Both the position numbers and the translations under genes were made by a program. The notes under the pieces were generated by a model that worked only from the letters and a program-made list of their open reading frames with translations, had not been told where the DNA came from and made no database searches. This document shows positions 33,190 through 42,384 of a stretch of 64,000 nt of DNA, in pieces. Location of the stretch: contig NZ_PGVG01000001.1 of NCBI RefSeq assembly GCF_002795245.1, positions 124,001-188,000 on the forward strand. Reading direction: 5' to 3'. Every line of letters starts with the position of its first letter. Positions within the stretch are counted from its first letter, which is position 1. This stretch comes from Bradyrhizobium forestalis. GTDB taxonomy: Bacteria; Pseudomonadota; Alphaproteobacteria; Rhizobiales; Xanthobacteraceae.

Positions 33190-33972
33190 ATGCCCCGTTT
33201 CGCCGCCAATCTCTCGATGATGTTCACCGAGGTGCCGTTCCTCGACCGGTTCGATGCCGCCGCGCAAGCGGGCTTCACCGCCGTCGAGTTTCTCTTTCCC
33301 TACGAGCATCCGGCCGAGGTGGTCGGCGAGCGACTCAAGCGCAACGGCCTGACCCAGGCGCTGTTCAACCTGCCGCCGGGCGATTGGAATGCCGGCGAGA
33401 AGGGCTTTGCGGCGCTCCCCTCGCGGTTCTCCGATCTCAAGGCGAGCCTGGAGACGGCGCTGCCCTATGCCAAGGCGACCGGCGTCAAGCGCCTGCACCT
33501 GATGGCGGGCATCGCCAACCGCGGCGAGCGCGTCGCGATCGAGGCGTTCTACAAATCGGTGGCCTGGGCCGCGGAGTTCTTTGCACCCCACGGCATCGAC
33601 GTCGTGATCGAGCCGATCAATGCGCGCAACGTGCCCGGCTACTTCCTCAACGATTTCGGCTTCGCGCGGGATCTGATCCAGGAGCTGAGGCTTGCGAACC
33701 TGAAACTCCAGTTCGACATTTATCACTGCCAGATCATTCATGGCGACGTCACCATGCGGCTGCGCGAGATGATGCCGATCATCGGCCACATCCAGATCGC
33801 CAGCATTCCCTCGCGCAACGAGCCCGACGGCGAGGAGCTGAATTATCCGTTCCTGTTCGAAGAGCTCGACCGGCTCGGCTATGCCGGATTCGTCGGCTGC
33901 GAATACAATCCGCGCGGCAAGACCACCGACGGCCTTGCCTGGTTCAAGCCTTATGCTGGAGTGAAGTCGTGA
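33190..33972 (+). CDS. otnI: 2-oxo-tetronate isomerase (hydroxypyruvate isomerase family)
   Basis: A 260-residue TIM-barrel protein of the hydroxypyruvate isomerase (Hyi) family. Typical segments are MPRFAANLSMMFTEVPFLDR at the N-terminus, the GFTAVEFLFPYEH strand, and metal/substrate residues in VIEPINARNVPGYF, FDIYHCQIIHGD and VGCEYNPRGKT. In the otn pathway OtnI interconverts 2-oxo- and 3-oxo-tetronate. It sits between ltnD and otnK and overlaps otnK by 4 bases (GTGA), implying coupled translation. Confidence 0.87.
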   Translation: MPRFAANLSMMFTEVPFLDRFDAAAQAGFTAVEFLFPYEHPAEVVGERLKRNGLTQALFNLPPGDWNAGEKGFAALPSRFSDLKASLETALPYAKATGVKRLHLMAGIANRGERVAIEAFYKSVAWAAEFFAPHGIDVVIEPINARNVPGYFLNDFGFARDLIQELRLANLKLQFDIYHCQIIHGDVTMRLREMMPIIGHIQIASIPSRNEPDGEELNYPFLFEELDRLGYAGFVGCEYNPRGKTTDGLAWFKPYAGVKS

Positions 33973-35243
33973 CACTTGCGTTGGGCTGCATCGCCGACGA
34001 CTATACCGGCGCCTCCGACCTCGCCAACACGCTGACGCGCGCCGGCCTGCGCACCGTGCAGACCATCGGCGTGCCCGCGGACGATCTCGCGCTGCCCGAG
34101 GTCGATGCCGTCGTGGTGTCCCTGAAGAGTCGCTCGATCGAGGCCGGCCTCGCCGTGTCGCGCTCGCGCGCGGCGGAGGCATGGCTGCGCGGCCGCGGCG
34201 CAGGCCACGTGCTGTTCAAGATCTGCTCGACCTTCGATTCCACCGACGCCGGCAATATCGGTCCCGTCATGGACGCGCTGCGCGCCGACTGCGGCGAAGC
34301 TGCCGTTCTGGTGACGCCGGCGTTCCCGGAGACCGGCCGTACCGTCTACCAGGGCAACCTCTTCGTCGGCGCCGTGCCGTTGAACGAGAGCCCGTTGAAG
34401 GACCATCCGCTCAACCCGATGCATGATTCCAACCTGGTGCGCGTGCTGGTGCGTCAGAGCAGGACGCAGATCGGCCTCGTCGATCTCGCCACCGTCACGC
34501 GCGGCGCCGATGCGGTCCGGGCGCGATTGGCCGAGCTCGCGGGCAAGGGCATCGGTGCCGCGATCATCGACGCGGTATTCGACCGCGACCTCGAGACCAT
34601 CGGTCTCGTTGCCGCCGAACACCGGCTGTCGGTCGGCGCCTCCGGCATCGGCCTTGGGCTTGCTCGCGCGTTGGTGTCGACGGGCAAGGTCCAGTCGGCG
34701 TCGCCGAGCAGCGAGACCGGCGCTCCGGTCGGTGGGCTGGCGGCCTGCCTTGCCGGAAGCTGCTCGCAGGCGACGCTTCAGCAGATCGCCAACGCTGAAC
34801 GCATCATGCCGGTGCTCCATCTCGATCCAGCCCGTATCATTACGGGGTCGGGCGAAGCGCAGCGCGCGCTGGACTGGGCAAGACCGCGACTGGCCGAGGG
34901 TCCGGTGCTGATCGCATCGAGCTCGACACCCGATCAGGTCGCCGCGCTGCAAGCACGCCACGGTCGCGACGCCGCCGGCCACGCGATCGAGCAGGCCATG
35001 GCCGATATTGCAGAAACCCTCGTAAAATCAGGCGTGCGGCGTTTGGTCGTCGCCGGTGGCGAGACATCCGGCGCCGTGGTCGATCGGTTGAGGATTCCCG
35101 GGTTTCTCGTGGGAGTGGAAATCGCGGCAGGCGTTCCGGTGCTGCGCGCGGTCGGCGCCGAAAGCGACATGCTGCTCGCGCTGAAGTCCGGAAACTTCGG
35201 CGGCGCAGAGTTTTTCTCCGATGCGCTTAGGCTCATGCGCTGA
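33969..35243 (+). CDS. otnK: 3-oxo-tetronate kinase (four-carbon acid sugar kinase, DUF1537)
   Basis: A 424-residue four-carbon acid sugar kinase. The N-terminal ADDYTGASDLANTL motif and the C-terminal nucleotide-binding VAGGETSGAVVDRL segment define the family. OtnK phosphorylates 3-oxo-tetronate at O4, giving the substrate for OtnC. The start is the GTG at 33969 overlapping the otnI stop; the open frame upstream is a shadow within otnI. It ends the ltnD-otnI-otnK transcript. Confidence 0.9.
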   Translation: MTLALGCIADDYTGASDLANTLTRAGLRTVQTIGVPADDLALPEVDAVVVSLKSRSIEAGLAVSRSRAAEAWLRGRGAGHVLFKICSTFDSTDAGNIGPVMDALRADCGEAAVLVTPAFPETGRTVYQGNLFVGAVPLNESPLKDHPLNPMHDSNLVRVLVRQSRTQIGLVDLATVTRGADAVRARLAELAGKGIGAAIIDAVFDRDLETIGLVAAEHRLSVGASGIGLGLARALVSTGKVQSASPSSETGAPVGGLAACLAGSCSQATLQQIANAERIMPVLHLDPARIITGSGEAQRALDWARPRLAEGPVLIASSSTPDQVAALQARHGRDAAGHAIEQAMADIAETLVKSGVRRLVVAGGETSGAVVDRLRIPGFLVGVEIAAGVPVLRAVGAESDMLLALKSGNFGGAEFFSDALRLMR

Positions 35244-35411
35244 GCGCAGAGCATTCTTAGCCCCTCATTCATTTCTTTCGGGCTCCGTACTCGCACGGAG
35301 TCGTAGTTAACATCCGCGCAGGTGCTCTGGTGTTGGATGTCGGCGCTGCTCCTTTTGTTTGATTCGTAACTCCCGGACGCGCGCTCGCGCCTGCACGAAG
35401 AGACCTCAATC

Positions 35412-37103
35412 ATGTTCGCTAAGATCTCCATCCGCGCCAAGATCATCAGTGTCGTGGCGTTCCTGCTGGTTGCGATGGCCGGCATGGGCCTGCTTGCCGT
35501 CATGAAGATGCGATCGATCAACGCCAACACAGTGGACATCACCACGAACTGGATGCCCAGCGTCCGGGTGATCGGGGATTTGCGCGCCAGCGTCATCACC
35601 TATCGCAACGTCGTGCGCCAGCACATGCTGGCCGAAGCTCTGGAAGACAAGCTCGCGACCGAGAAGACCGCCGCCACCGTGACCGAGGCGCTCGCCAAAG
35701 TGCGCGCCAGGTACGAGCCGATGATCACCTCCCCGGAAGAGCGGGCGCTTTACAGCCAGTGGTCCAAGCTCTGGGATGAGTACAAAAAGGGGACCGAGGA
35801 GGTCATGGCGTTGTCGCGCAAGGAGGCCGGCAAGATCCCGCGCGAGGCGCAGGAGCTCAACTCCAAGACGGTCAACAAGATCGGGCTTCAGGCGGATGAG
35901 GTCCTGAACAAGGACATCGCGCTCAACACCAAGGGCGGCGAACAGGCCGCCCAGGATGCCGCCGATAGCTACGCCTATGCCTTCATGCTGGTTTCGGTCA
36001 TTCTCGGCGTCGCCGTCGTGACCGGCATCGGACTCAGCTTCTATCTCGTCCGTGATGTCTCGAGCGGCATCAACTCGATCATCGAGCCGATGCAGGCCCT
36101 CGGCAAGGGCGACCTCTCCGCCGAAGTCCCGCATCGTGGCGAGAAGACCGAGATCGGCGCCATGGCCGACGTGCTCCAGATCTTCAAGGAGGCGCTGATC
36201 GCCAAGAAGGCCGCCGACGAAGCCGCCGCGGCCGACGCCGAAGCCAAGATCGAGCGCGGCCGCCGGGTCGACAACATCACCCGCGAATTCGAGACGATGA
36301 TCGGGGAGATCGTCCAGACCGTGTCGTCGGCCTCGACCCAGCTCGAAGCCTCCGCCTCGACCCTGACCGCGACCGCCGACCGCTCGCAGCGACTGGCGAC
36401 CACGGTGGCGGGCGCCTCGGAGGAAGCCTCGACCAACGTGCAATCGGTGGCCTCGGCGACCGAGGAGATGGCCTCGTCGGTCGGCGAGATCAGCCGTCAG
36501 GTGCAGGAATCGGCGCGGATGGCGGGCGATGCCGTCGGCCAGGCGCGTGCCACCACCGAGCGCGTCAGCGAACTTTCCAAGGCCGCCTCGCGCATCGGCG
36601 ATGTCGTCGAGCTGATCAACACCATCGCCGGCCAGACCAATCTCCTGGCGCTGAATGCCACCATCGAGGCGGCACGCGCGGGCGAAGCCGGTCGCGGCTT
36701 CGCCGTCGTCGCCTCCGAGGTGAAGGCCCTCGCCGAGCAGACCGCGAAGGCAACCGGCGAGATCGGCCAGCAGATTTCCGGCATCCAGGCGGCGACCAAC
36801 GATTCGGTCGGCGCGATCAAGGAGATCTCCTCGACCATCGAGCGTCTGTCGGAAATCTCGTCGGCCATCGCGGCGGCCGTGGAGGAGCAGGGCGCGGCGA
36901 CGCAGGAGATCGCACGCAACGTGCAGCAGGCCGCGCAAGGAACCCAGCAGGTCTCGTCCAACATCACCGACGTGCAGCGCGGCGCGACCGAGACCGGCAC
37001 GGCATCCTCGCAGGTGCTGTCGGCAGCGCAGATGCTGTCCAACGACTCGAACCGGCTGAAGACCGAGGTCAGCAAGTTCCTGACCAACGTGCGCGCTGCG
37101 TAA
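35412..37103 (+). CDS. Methyl-accepting chemotaxis protein with four-helix-bundle sensor
   Basis: A 563-residue transmembrane chemoreceptor. TM1 is at about 10-32, a periplasmic 4HB-type sensor at about 35-185 ([17 protein letters not shown] start), and TM2 at about 188-212. A HAMP domain follows ([24 protein letters not shown]), then a signalling coiled coil whose hairpin tip contains [41 protein letters not shown] and methylation-type helices. The C-terminal half is closely paralogous to the next gene. A strong intrinsic terminator follows, so it is transcribed separately. Confidence 0.93.
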   Translation: MFAKISIRAKIISVVAFLLVAMAGMGLLAVMKMRSINANTVDITTNWMPSVRVIGDLRASVITYRNVVRQHMLAEALEDKLATEKTAATVTEALAKVRARYEPMITSPEERALYSQWSKLWDEYKKGTEEVMALSRKEAGKIPREAQELNSKTVNKIGLQADEVLNKDIALNTKGGEQAAQDAADSYAYAFMLVSVILGVAVVTGIGLSFYLVRDVSSGINSIIEPMQALGKGDLSAEVPHRGEKTEIGAMADVLQIFKEALIAKKAADEAAAADAEAKIERGRRVDNITREFETMIGEIVQTVSSASTQLEASASTLTATADRSQRLATTVAGASEEASTNVQSVASATEEMASSVGEISRQVQESARMAGDAVGQARATTERVSELSKAASRIGDVVELINTIAGQTNLLALNATIEAARAGEAGRGFAVVASEVKALAEQTAKATGEIGQQISGIQAATNDSVGAIKEISSTIERLSEISSAIAAAVEEQGAATQEIARNVQQAAQGTQQVSSNITDVQRGATETGTASSQVLSAAQMLSNDSNRLKTEVSKFLTNVRAA

Positions 37104-37130
37104 AGTCTCGAACATCCGTTGCGGCAAGAT

Positions 37131-37165
37131 AGAGCGGCGTTGCACAGCGCCGCTCTTTTTCTTTT
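37131..37165 (+). terminator. Rho-independent terminator after the first chemoreceptor
   Basis: A 9-base perfect stem, AGAGCGGCG (37131-37139) with CGCCGCTCT (37148-37156), an 8-base loop, then TTTTTCTTTT. It lies 28 bases after the stop codon and is the clearest intrinsic terminator in the window. Confidence 0.85.
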
Positions 37166-37205
37166 CAGCGCCGGTAGCCCGATGTCGCTTGCAGGTAGCA
37201 TCATG

Positions 37206-37229
37206 GGGGCGCCCCGTAGACCTACGGGG
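37206..37229. promoter_or_regulatory. Palindrome upstream of the PAS chemoreceptor gene
   Basis: CCCCGTAG, two bases, CTACGGGG (37212-37229) is a perfect 8-base inverted repeat, overlapped on its left by GGGGCGCCCC. An AT-rich stretch (37238-37260) follows before the start at 37340. It could be an operator or a leader hairpin; the region otherwise holds no gene. Confidence 0.35.
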
Positions 37230-37339
37230 AGCGCGTTTCATTGATAGTTAAATTCGCTTTATGAGAATCGCGCAAGACGACTCGAATAGCGGCCGTCCGA
37301 ATTGCAATGAACAGATAATCAATTCATTTGGGGCCTCCG

Positions 37340-39034
37340 ATGCGCAAGAATTTCCCTGTTACGGATGTCGAATACCCCGTGAGCGACGAGACGCTGATCG
37401 TCTCCCGGACCGACATCAAGGGCAAGCTCACCTACTTCAACGAGGACTTCCTCGCTGCCGCCGGCTTCACCTCGGCCGAGCTGATGGGCCAGCCGCACAA
37501 CGTCGTTCGCCACCCCGACATGCCGCCTGAGGCGTTCGACAATCTCTGGGACACGCTGAAGGCGGGCAAGCCCTGGCTCGGCGCAGTAAAGAACCGCCGC
37601 AAGAACGGCGACTTCTACTGGGTGCTGGCGACGGCCTCTCCGATCCGCGAGAACGGCCAGGTCAAGGGCTATACCTCGATCCGCACCAGGCTGCCGGCCG
37701 ACCAGCGCAGGCTCGCCGAGGAGGTTTACACCGCCATTCGCGAGAAGAAGCCGCATGGCTACCGCGTCGATGCCGGCATCATCCGCCGGCGCTCGTGGCT
37801 CGACCGCTTCAGCACCTTCACCGGGACGCTGAAGGCGCGCCTGGTCACGACGATGGTGATCCAGGCATTGTTCATGCTCGCGCTCGGCATCGGCGGCGCG
37901 CTCTCCGCCGGCGGCTCGACCAGTCTGGTCCTGTCGCTGCTGGCGCTGTTCGGCGCCGCCATCGCCGGCTTCGCCGGCCTTGCGACCATCCGTGCGATCC
38001 AGGGTCCGATGCAGCAGCTCAATGACACTTTGCTCAACCTCGTGCAGGACAAGCTCGACAACCGCATCGTGATCGAGCGCGACGACGAGATCGGTGAGGC
38101 GCTGCGCAACCTCCAGACCGTGCAAACCATCATCCGCTTCAGCCGCGACGAGGTGCAGGCCGTGCAGCGCCGCGCCGAGGCGCAGCGCAAGTCCGACATG
38201 ACCAAGCTCGCCGACGGCTTCGAGGCCGCGATCGGCGAGATCGTCGAGACTGTGTCCTCGGCCGCGACCGAGCTCGAGGCTTCGGCCTCGACCCTGTCCT
38301 CGACTGCGGGCCGGGCGCAGGAATTGGCCACGGTGGTCGCATCCGGTTCGGAGGCCGCCTCCAGCAATGTCCATTCGGTGGCGTCGGCCGCCGAGGAGAT
38401 GTCATCCTCCGTGCGCGAGATCGGCCGGCAGGTGCAGGATTCCACCCGAATTGCCAGCGAGGCAGTTAGCCAGGCACATGCCACGACGGAACGCGTCAGC
38501 GAGCTGTCACGGGCTGCGGCGCGGATCGGCGATGTCGTCGAATTGATCAATGCGATCGCGGGCCAGACCAATCTCTTGGCACTCAACGCTACGATCGAGG
38601 CGGCGCGGGCGGGTGAGGCCGGCCGCGGCTTCGCGGTGGTCGCTTCCGAGGTCAAGGCACTGGCCGAGCAGACGGCCAAGGCGACCGGCGAGATCGGCCA
38701 GCAGGTCGGCGGCATCCAGGCGGCGACGCAGGATTCGGTCAGCGCCATCGGCGAGATCAGCGGCACCATCGCGCGTCTGTCGGAAATCGCTTCGGCGATT
38801 GCGGCGGCCGTGGAGCAGCAGGGCGCGGCTACGCAGGAGATCGCCCGCAACGTGCAGCAGGCTGCCCGAGGCACCCAGCAGGTCTCGTCCAATGTCGGCG
38901 ACGTCCAGCGCGGCGCATCCGAAACCGGGTCGGCCTCCTCGCAGGTGTTGTCCGCCGCGCAGATGCTGTCGCGCGACTCCAGCCGGCTCAAGCTCGAGGT
39001 CGGCAAGTTCCTGAACTCCGTCCGCGCCGCCTGA
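37340..39034 (+). CDS. Aer-like methyl-accepting chemotaxis protein with PAS domain
   Basis: A 564-residue receptor with an N-terminal cytoplasmic PAS domain (about 10-125) of the Aer type: [36 protein letters not shown] and [20 protein letters not shown] membrane hairpin at about 175-225, a HAMP-like linker and a full signalling domain follow. Aer PAS domains bind FAD and report redox or energy state, so this is a probable energy-taxis receptor. The ATG at 37340 is used; TTG at 37328 is the only alternative. The signalling half matches the preceding receptor almost residue for residue, with many synonymous differences. Confidence 0.92.
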   Translation: MRKNFPVTDVEYPVSDETLIVSRTDIKGKLTYFNEDFLAAAGFTSAELMGQPHNVVRHPDMPPEAFDNLWDTLKAGKPWLGAVKNRRKNGDFYWVLATASPIRENGQVKGYTSIRTRLPADQRRLAEEVYTAIREKKPHGYRVDAGIIRRRSWLDRFSTFTGTLKARLVTTMVIQALFMLALGIGGALSAGGSTSLVLSLLALFGAAIAGFAGLATIRAIQGPMQQLNDTLLNLVQDKLDNRIVIERDDEIGEALRNLQTVQTIIRFSRDEVQAVQRRAEAQRKSDMTKLADGFEAAIGEIVETVSSAATELEASASTLSSTAGRAQELATVVASGSEAASSNVHSVASAAEEMSSSVREIGRQVQDSTRIASEAVSQAHATTERVSELSRAAARIGDVVELINAIAGQTNLLALNATIEAARAGEAGRGFAVVASEVKALAEQTAKATGEIGQQVGGIQAATQDSVSAIGEISGTIARLSEIASAIAAAVEQQGAATQEIARNVQQAARGTQQVSSNVGDVQRGASETGSASSQVLSAAQMLSRDSSRLKLEVGKFLNSVRAA

Positions 39035-39204
39035 GGCGCGCGGCTGCATGGCTGCGATGTAGATTTCGCAGTGCGGTAGCAGGGAAGTGAATGCGTGAAG
39101 GCCGCCGGAGGTTAGCGTTTCTGGCGGTGCTCAGGTAAAGGGGAGCAGGGGATCGCCGTGGGGGCGGAATCCTTATCCTCGCCTGACCTGGAATTGCCTG
39201 GCGC

Positions 39205-42200
39205 ATGATTGCTCTGGTCCGTATTGCCCTGAGCCGGCCCTATACGTTCGTCGTGCTAGCGCTGCTGCTGCTGATCATCGGACCGCTCGCGGCGCTGCGG
39301 ACTCCGACCGACATCTTCCCGGACATTCGCATTCCCGTGATCGGTGTGGTCTGGCAGTACACCGGCCTGCCGCCGGACCAGATGTCGGGCCGCATCACCA
39401 CGCCATTCCAGCGTGCGCTGACGACGACCGTCAACGACATCGAGCACATCACGGCCAATTCCTATAACGGCTTCGGCATCATCAAGATCTTCTTCCAGCC
39501 GAACGTCGACATCCGCACCGCCAATGCGCAGGTCACGGCGATCTCGCAGACGCTGCTCAAGCAGATGCCGCCGGGTGCGACGCCCCCCTTGATCCTGAAC
39601 TACTCGGCTTCCACCGTGCCGATCATTCAGGTCGCGCTGTCAGGTGAGGGGCTCACCGAGCAAAATCTCGCCGATATCGGCATCAACCAGCTCCGCACGC
39701 CGCTGGTCACCGTGCCAGGCGCGGCGATCCCTTATCCATTCGGCGGCAAGCAGCGCCAGGTCCAGATCGACCTCGATCCCACCGCGCTCCAGGCCCGCGG
39801 CCTGTCGGGCCAGGACGTCGCCAATGCGCTCGCCGCGCAAAACCTGATCACGCCGGTCGGCACCCAGAAGATCGGTCAGTTCGAATACAACATCCAGCTC
39901 AACAACTCGCCGCTCCGGATCGACGAGCTCGGCAATCTGCCGATCAAGACCGTCAACGGCGCCATGGTCTATGTGCGCGATGTCGCCACCGTGCGCGACG
40001 GCAATCCGCCGCAGACCAACATCGTCCATGTCGACGGCAACCGCTCGGTGCTGATGATGGTGCTGAAGGCGGGCGCCACTTCGACGCTCGATATCATCGC
40101 CGGCATCAAGCAGAAGGTGATCGAGGTCAAGGACCAGATGCCGGATGCGCTCAAGATCGGCTTCATCGGCGACCAATCGGTGTTCGTCCGCGGCGCGATC
40201 CAGGGCGTCGCCTTTGAAGGCGTGATCGCGGCGCTGCTGACCAGCGTCATGATCCTTCTGTTCCTCGGCAGCTGGCGCTCGACCATCATCATCGCGGTCT
40301 CGATCCCGCTCTCCGTGCTGGGCGCCATCATCATGCTGTCGGCGATCGGCGAGACGCTGAACATCATGACGCTCGGCGGCCTTGCGCTCGCCGTCGGCAT
40401 CCTCGTCGACGACGCCACCGTCACCATCGAGAACATCAACTACCATCTCGAGCAGGGCAAGCCGGTCGAGCAGTCCATCCTCGACGGCGCCAATCAGATC
40501 GTGACGCCGGCCTTCGTCTCGCTGCTCTGCATCTGCATCGTGTTCGTGCCGATGTTCTTTCTCACCGGCGTCGCACGCTTCCTGTTCGTGCCGATGGCGG
40601 AAGCGGTGATGTTCGCGATGATCTGGTCGTTCATCCTGTCGCGCACGCTGGTGCCGACCATGGCGAACTATCTGTTGCAGGCGCATGTCCATCACGAGGG
40701 CTTTCCGCCGAAGTCGCGCAATCCTCTGGTCTGGTTCCAGCGCGGCTTCGAGGCGCGGTTCGAGCGCATCCGCGGTGGTTATCGCGGCCTGCTCGGCCTG
40801 GCGCTGGCGCACCGCGCGGTGTTCGTGATCGGCTTCCTCTGCGTCGTCGGCGCATCCTTCGCGCTGGTGCCGTTCCTCGGGCGCAATTTCTTCCCCGCGG
40901 TCGATGCCGGCAACATCCTCATGCATGTCCGCACCCAGGTCGGCACGCGCGTCGAGGAGACCGCCAACCAGCTCGCCGACGTGCAGAAGGCGGTCCGCAA
41001 GCTGATCCCGGGCGAGATCGAGACCATGACCGACAATATCGGCATGCCGATCTCTGGCATCAACATGACCTACAACAACACCGGCGTGATCGGCCCGCAG
41101 GACGGCGACATCCAGATCAAGCTGAAGGAAGGCCACAAGCCGACGGAAGAGCACGTGAAGGTGCTGCGTGAGCAATTGCCGCGCCTGTTCCCCGGCGTTA
41201 GCTTCGCGTTCCTGCCGGCCGACATCGTCAGCCAGATCCTGAATTTCGGCGCGCCGGCGCCGATTGACCTGCAAATTCGCGGCGCCAATCTCGGCGCGAA
41301 TTTCGCTTATGCCAACAGCCTGCTGGCCAAGGTCCGCAAGATTCCGGGCGTTGCCGATGCGCGCATCCAACAGTCGCCGAACAATCCGACCTTCAACATC
41401 GACGTCGACCGCACCCGCGCGCAATATGTCGGCCTGACCGAACGCGCCGTCACCAACAGCCTCGTGGTCAATCTCGCCGGCTCATCGCAGGTGGCGCCGA
41501 CCTACTATCTCAATCCCGACAACGGCGTGTCCTACTCGATCGTGATGCAGACGCCGCAATACCAGATCGACTCGCTCGGCGCGCTGCAGACGCTGCCGAT
41601 CACCGCCGCCGGCAATGCGCAGTCGCCGATCCTCGGCGGCATCGCCGACATCAAGCGCTCGACCTCGAGCGCGGTGGTGTCGCAGTACGACATCCAGTCG
41701 ATGGTCCAGATCTTTGCGACGACGTCAGGCCGCGATCTCGGCGCGGTCGCCGCCGACATCCGAAAATTGATCGCCGAAACTGCGAAAGAGGTGCCGAAGG
41801 GCTCGTCCGTGGTGCTGCTCGGCCAGGTGCAGACCATGAACAGCGCCTTCACCGGCCTGCTGTTCGGCCTGCTCGGGGCCGTCGTGCTGATCTACTTCCT
41901 GATCGTCGTGAACTTCCAGTCCTGGTCCGATCCGTTCGTGATCATCACCGCGCTGCCGGCCGCGCTCGCCGGCATCGTCTGGATGCTGTTCATGACGGAG
42001 ACGACACTGTCCGTACCGGCGCTCACCGGCGCCATCATGTGCATGGGCGTTGCCACTGCCAACAGCGTGCTCGTGATCTCCTTCGCGCGCGAGCGTTACG
42101 AGGAGCTCGGCGATCCCATCGCCGCCGCGCTCGAAGCCGGCTTCGTCCGGTTCCGCCCGGTGCTGATGACCGCGCTCGCCATGATCATCGGCATGGCGCC

Positions 42201-42384
42201 GATGGCGCTGGGGTTAGGGGAGGGCGGCGAGCAGAATGCGCCGCTCGGCCGCGCCGTGATCGGCGGCCTGATCTTTGCAACATTCGCCACGCTGATGTTC
42301 GTTCCCGTGGTGTTCAGCATGGTCCACAAGAAACAAGGCGTCAAAGCCGCCGCCTCATTGGAGACTCCGCATGTCGCCCACTGA
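39205..42384 (+). CDS. RND efflux transporter permease
   Basis: A 1059-residue inner-membrane RND pump with the expected two-fold repeat of six membrane segments and large periplasmic loops. It starts with LVRIALSRPYTFVVLALLLLI and has the periplasmic FPDIRIPVI motif. The paired proton-relay aspartates are in AVGILVDDATVTIENINYHLE. The last segment GLIFATFATLMFVPVVFSMV is complete. The adaptor gene begins inside its last 14 bases, so the order is permease then adaptor. No outer-membrane channel gene is adjacent. Substrate unknown. Confidence 0.93.
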   Translation: MIALVRIALSRPYTFVVLALLLLIIGPLAALRTPTDIFPDIRIPVIGVVWQYTGLPPDQMSGRITTPFQRALTTTVNDIEHITANSYNGFGIIKIFFQPNVDIRTANAQVTAISQTLLKQMPPGATPPLILNYSASTVPIIQVALSGEGLTEQNLADIGINQLRTPLVTVPGAAIPYPFGGKQRQVQIDLDPTALQARGLSGQDVANALAAQNLITPVGTQKIGQFEYNIQLNNSPLRIDELGNLPIKTVNGAMVYVRDVATVRDGNPPQTNIVHVDGNRSVLMMVLKAGATSTLDIIAGIKQKVIEVKDQMPDALKIGFIGDQSVFVRGAIQGVAFEGVIAALLTSVMILLFLGSWRSTIIIAVSIPLSVLGAIIMLSAIGETLNIMTLGGLALAVGILVDDATVTIENINYHLEQGKPVEQSILDGANQIVTPAFVSLLCICIVFVPMFFLTGVARFLFVPMAEAVMFAMIWSFILSRTLVPTMANYLLQAHVHHEGFPPKSRNPLVWFQRGFEARFERIRGGYRGLLGLALAHRAVFVIGFLCVVGASFALVPFLGRNFFPAVDAGNILMHVRTQVGTRVEETANQLADVQKAVRKLIPGEIETMTDNIGMPISGINMTYNNTGVIGPQDGDIQIKLKEGHKPTEEHVKVLREQLPRLFPGVSFAFLPADIVSQILNFGAPAPIDLQIRGANLGANFAYANSLLAKVRKIPGVADARIQQSPNNPTFNIDVDRTRAQYVGLTERAVTNSLVVNLAGSSQVAPTYYLNPDNGVSYSIVMQTPQYQIDSLGALQTLPITAAGNAQSPILGGIADIKRSTSSAVVSQYDIQSMVQIFATTSGRDLGAVAADIRKLIAETAKEVPKGSSVVLLGQVQTMNSAFTGLLFGLLGAVVLIYFLIVVNFQSWSDPFVIITALPAALAGIVWMLFMTETTLSVPALTGAIMCMGVATANSVLVISFARERYEELGDPIAAALEAGFVRFRPVLMTALAMIIGMAPMALGLGEGGEQNAPLGRAVIGGLIFATFATLMFVPVVFSMVHKKQGVKAAASLETPHVAH

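Noticed and set aside
32272-34182. 636-codon minus-strand open frame across ltnD and otnI
   Set aside because: Antisense shadow without any domain; the plus-strand genes have full family motifs and overlapping start-stop junctions.
35406-37241. 611-codon minus-strand open frame over the first chemoreceptor
   Set aside because: Composition is Gly/Leu/Arg/His-rich repeats typical of the reverse strand of a coiled-coil gene; no start signal or motif.
39640-41424. 594-codon minus-strand open frame inside the RND permease gene
   Set aside because: Shadow frame with low-complexity Arg/Asp/His-rich sequence; the plus-strand RND protein is complete and conserved.
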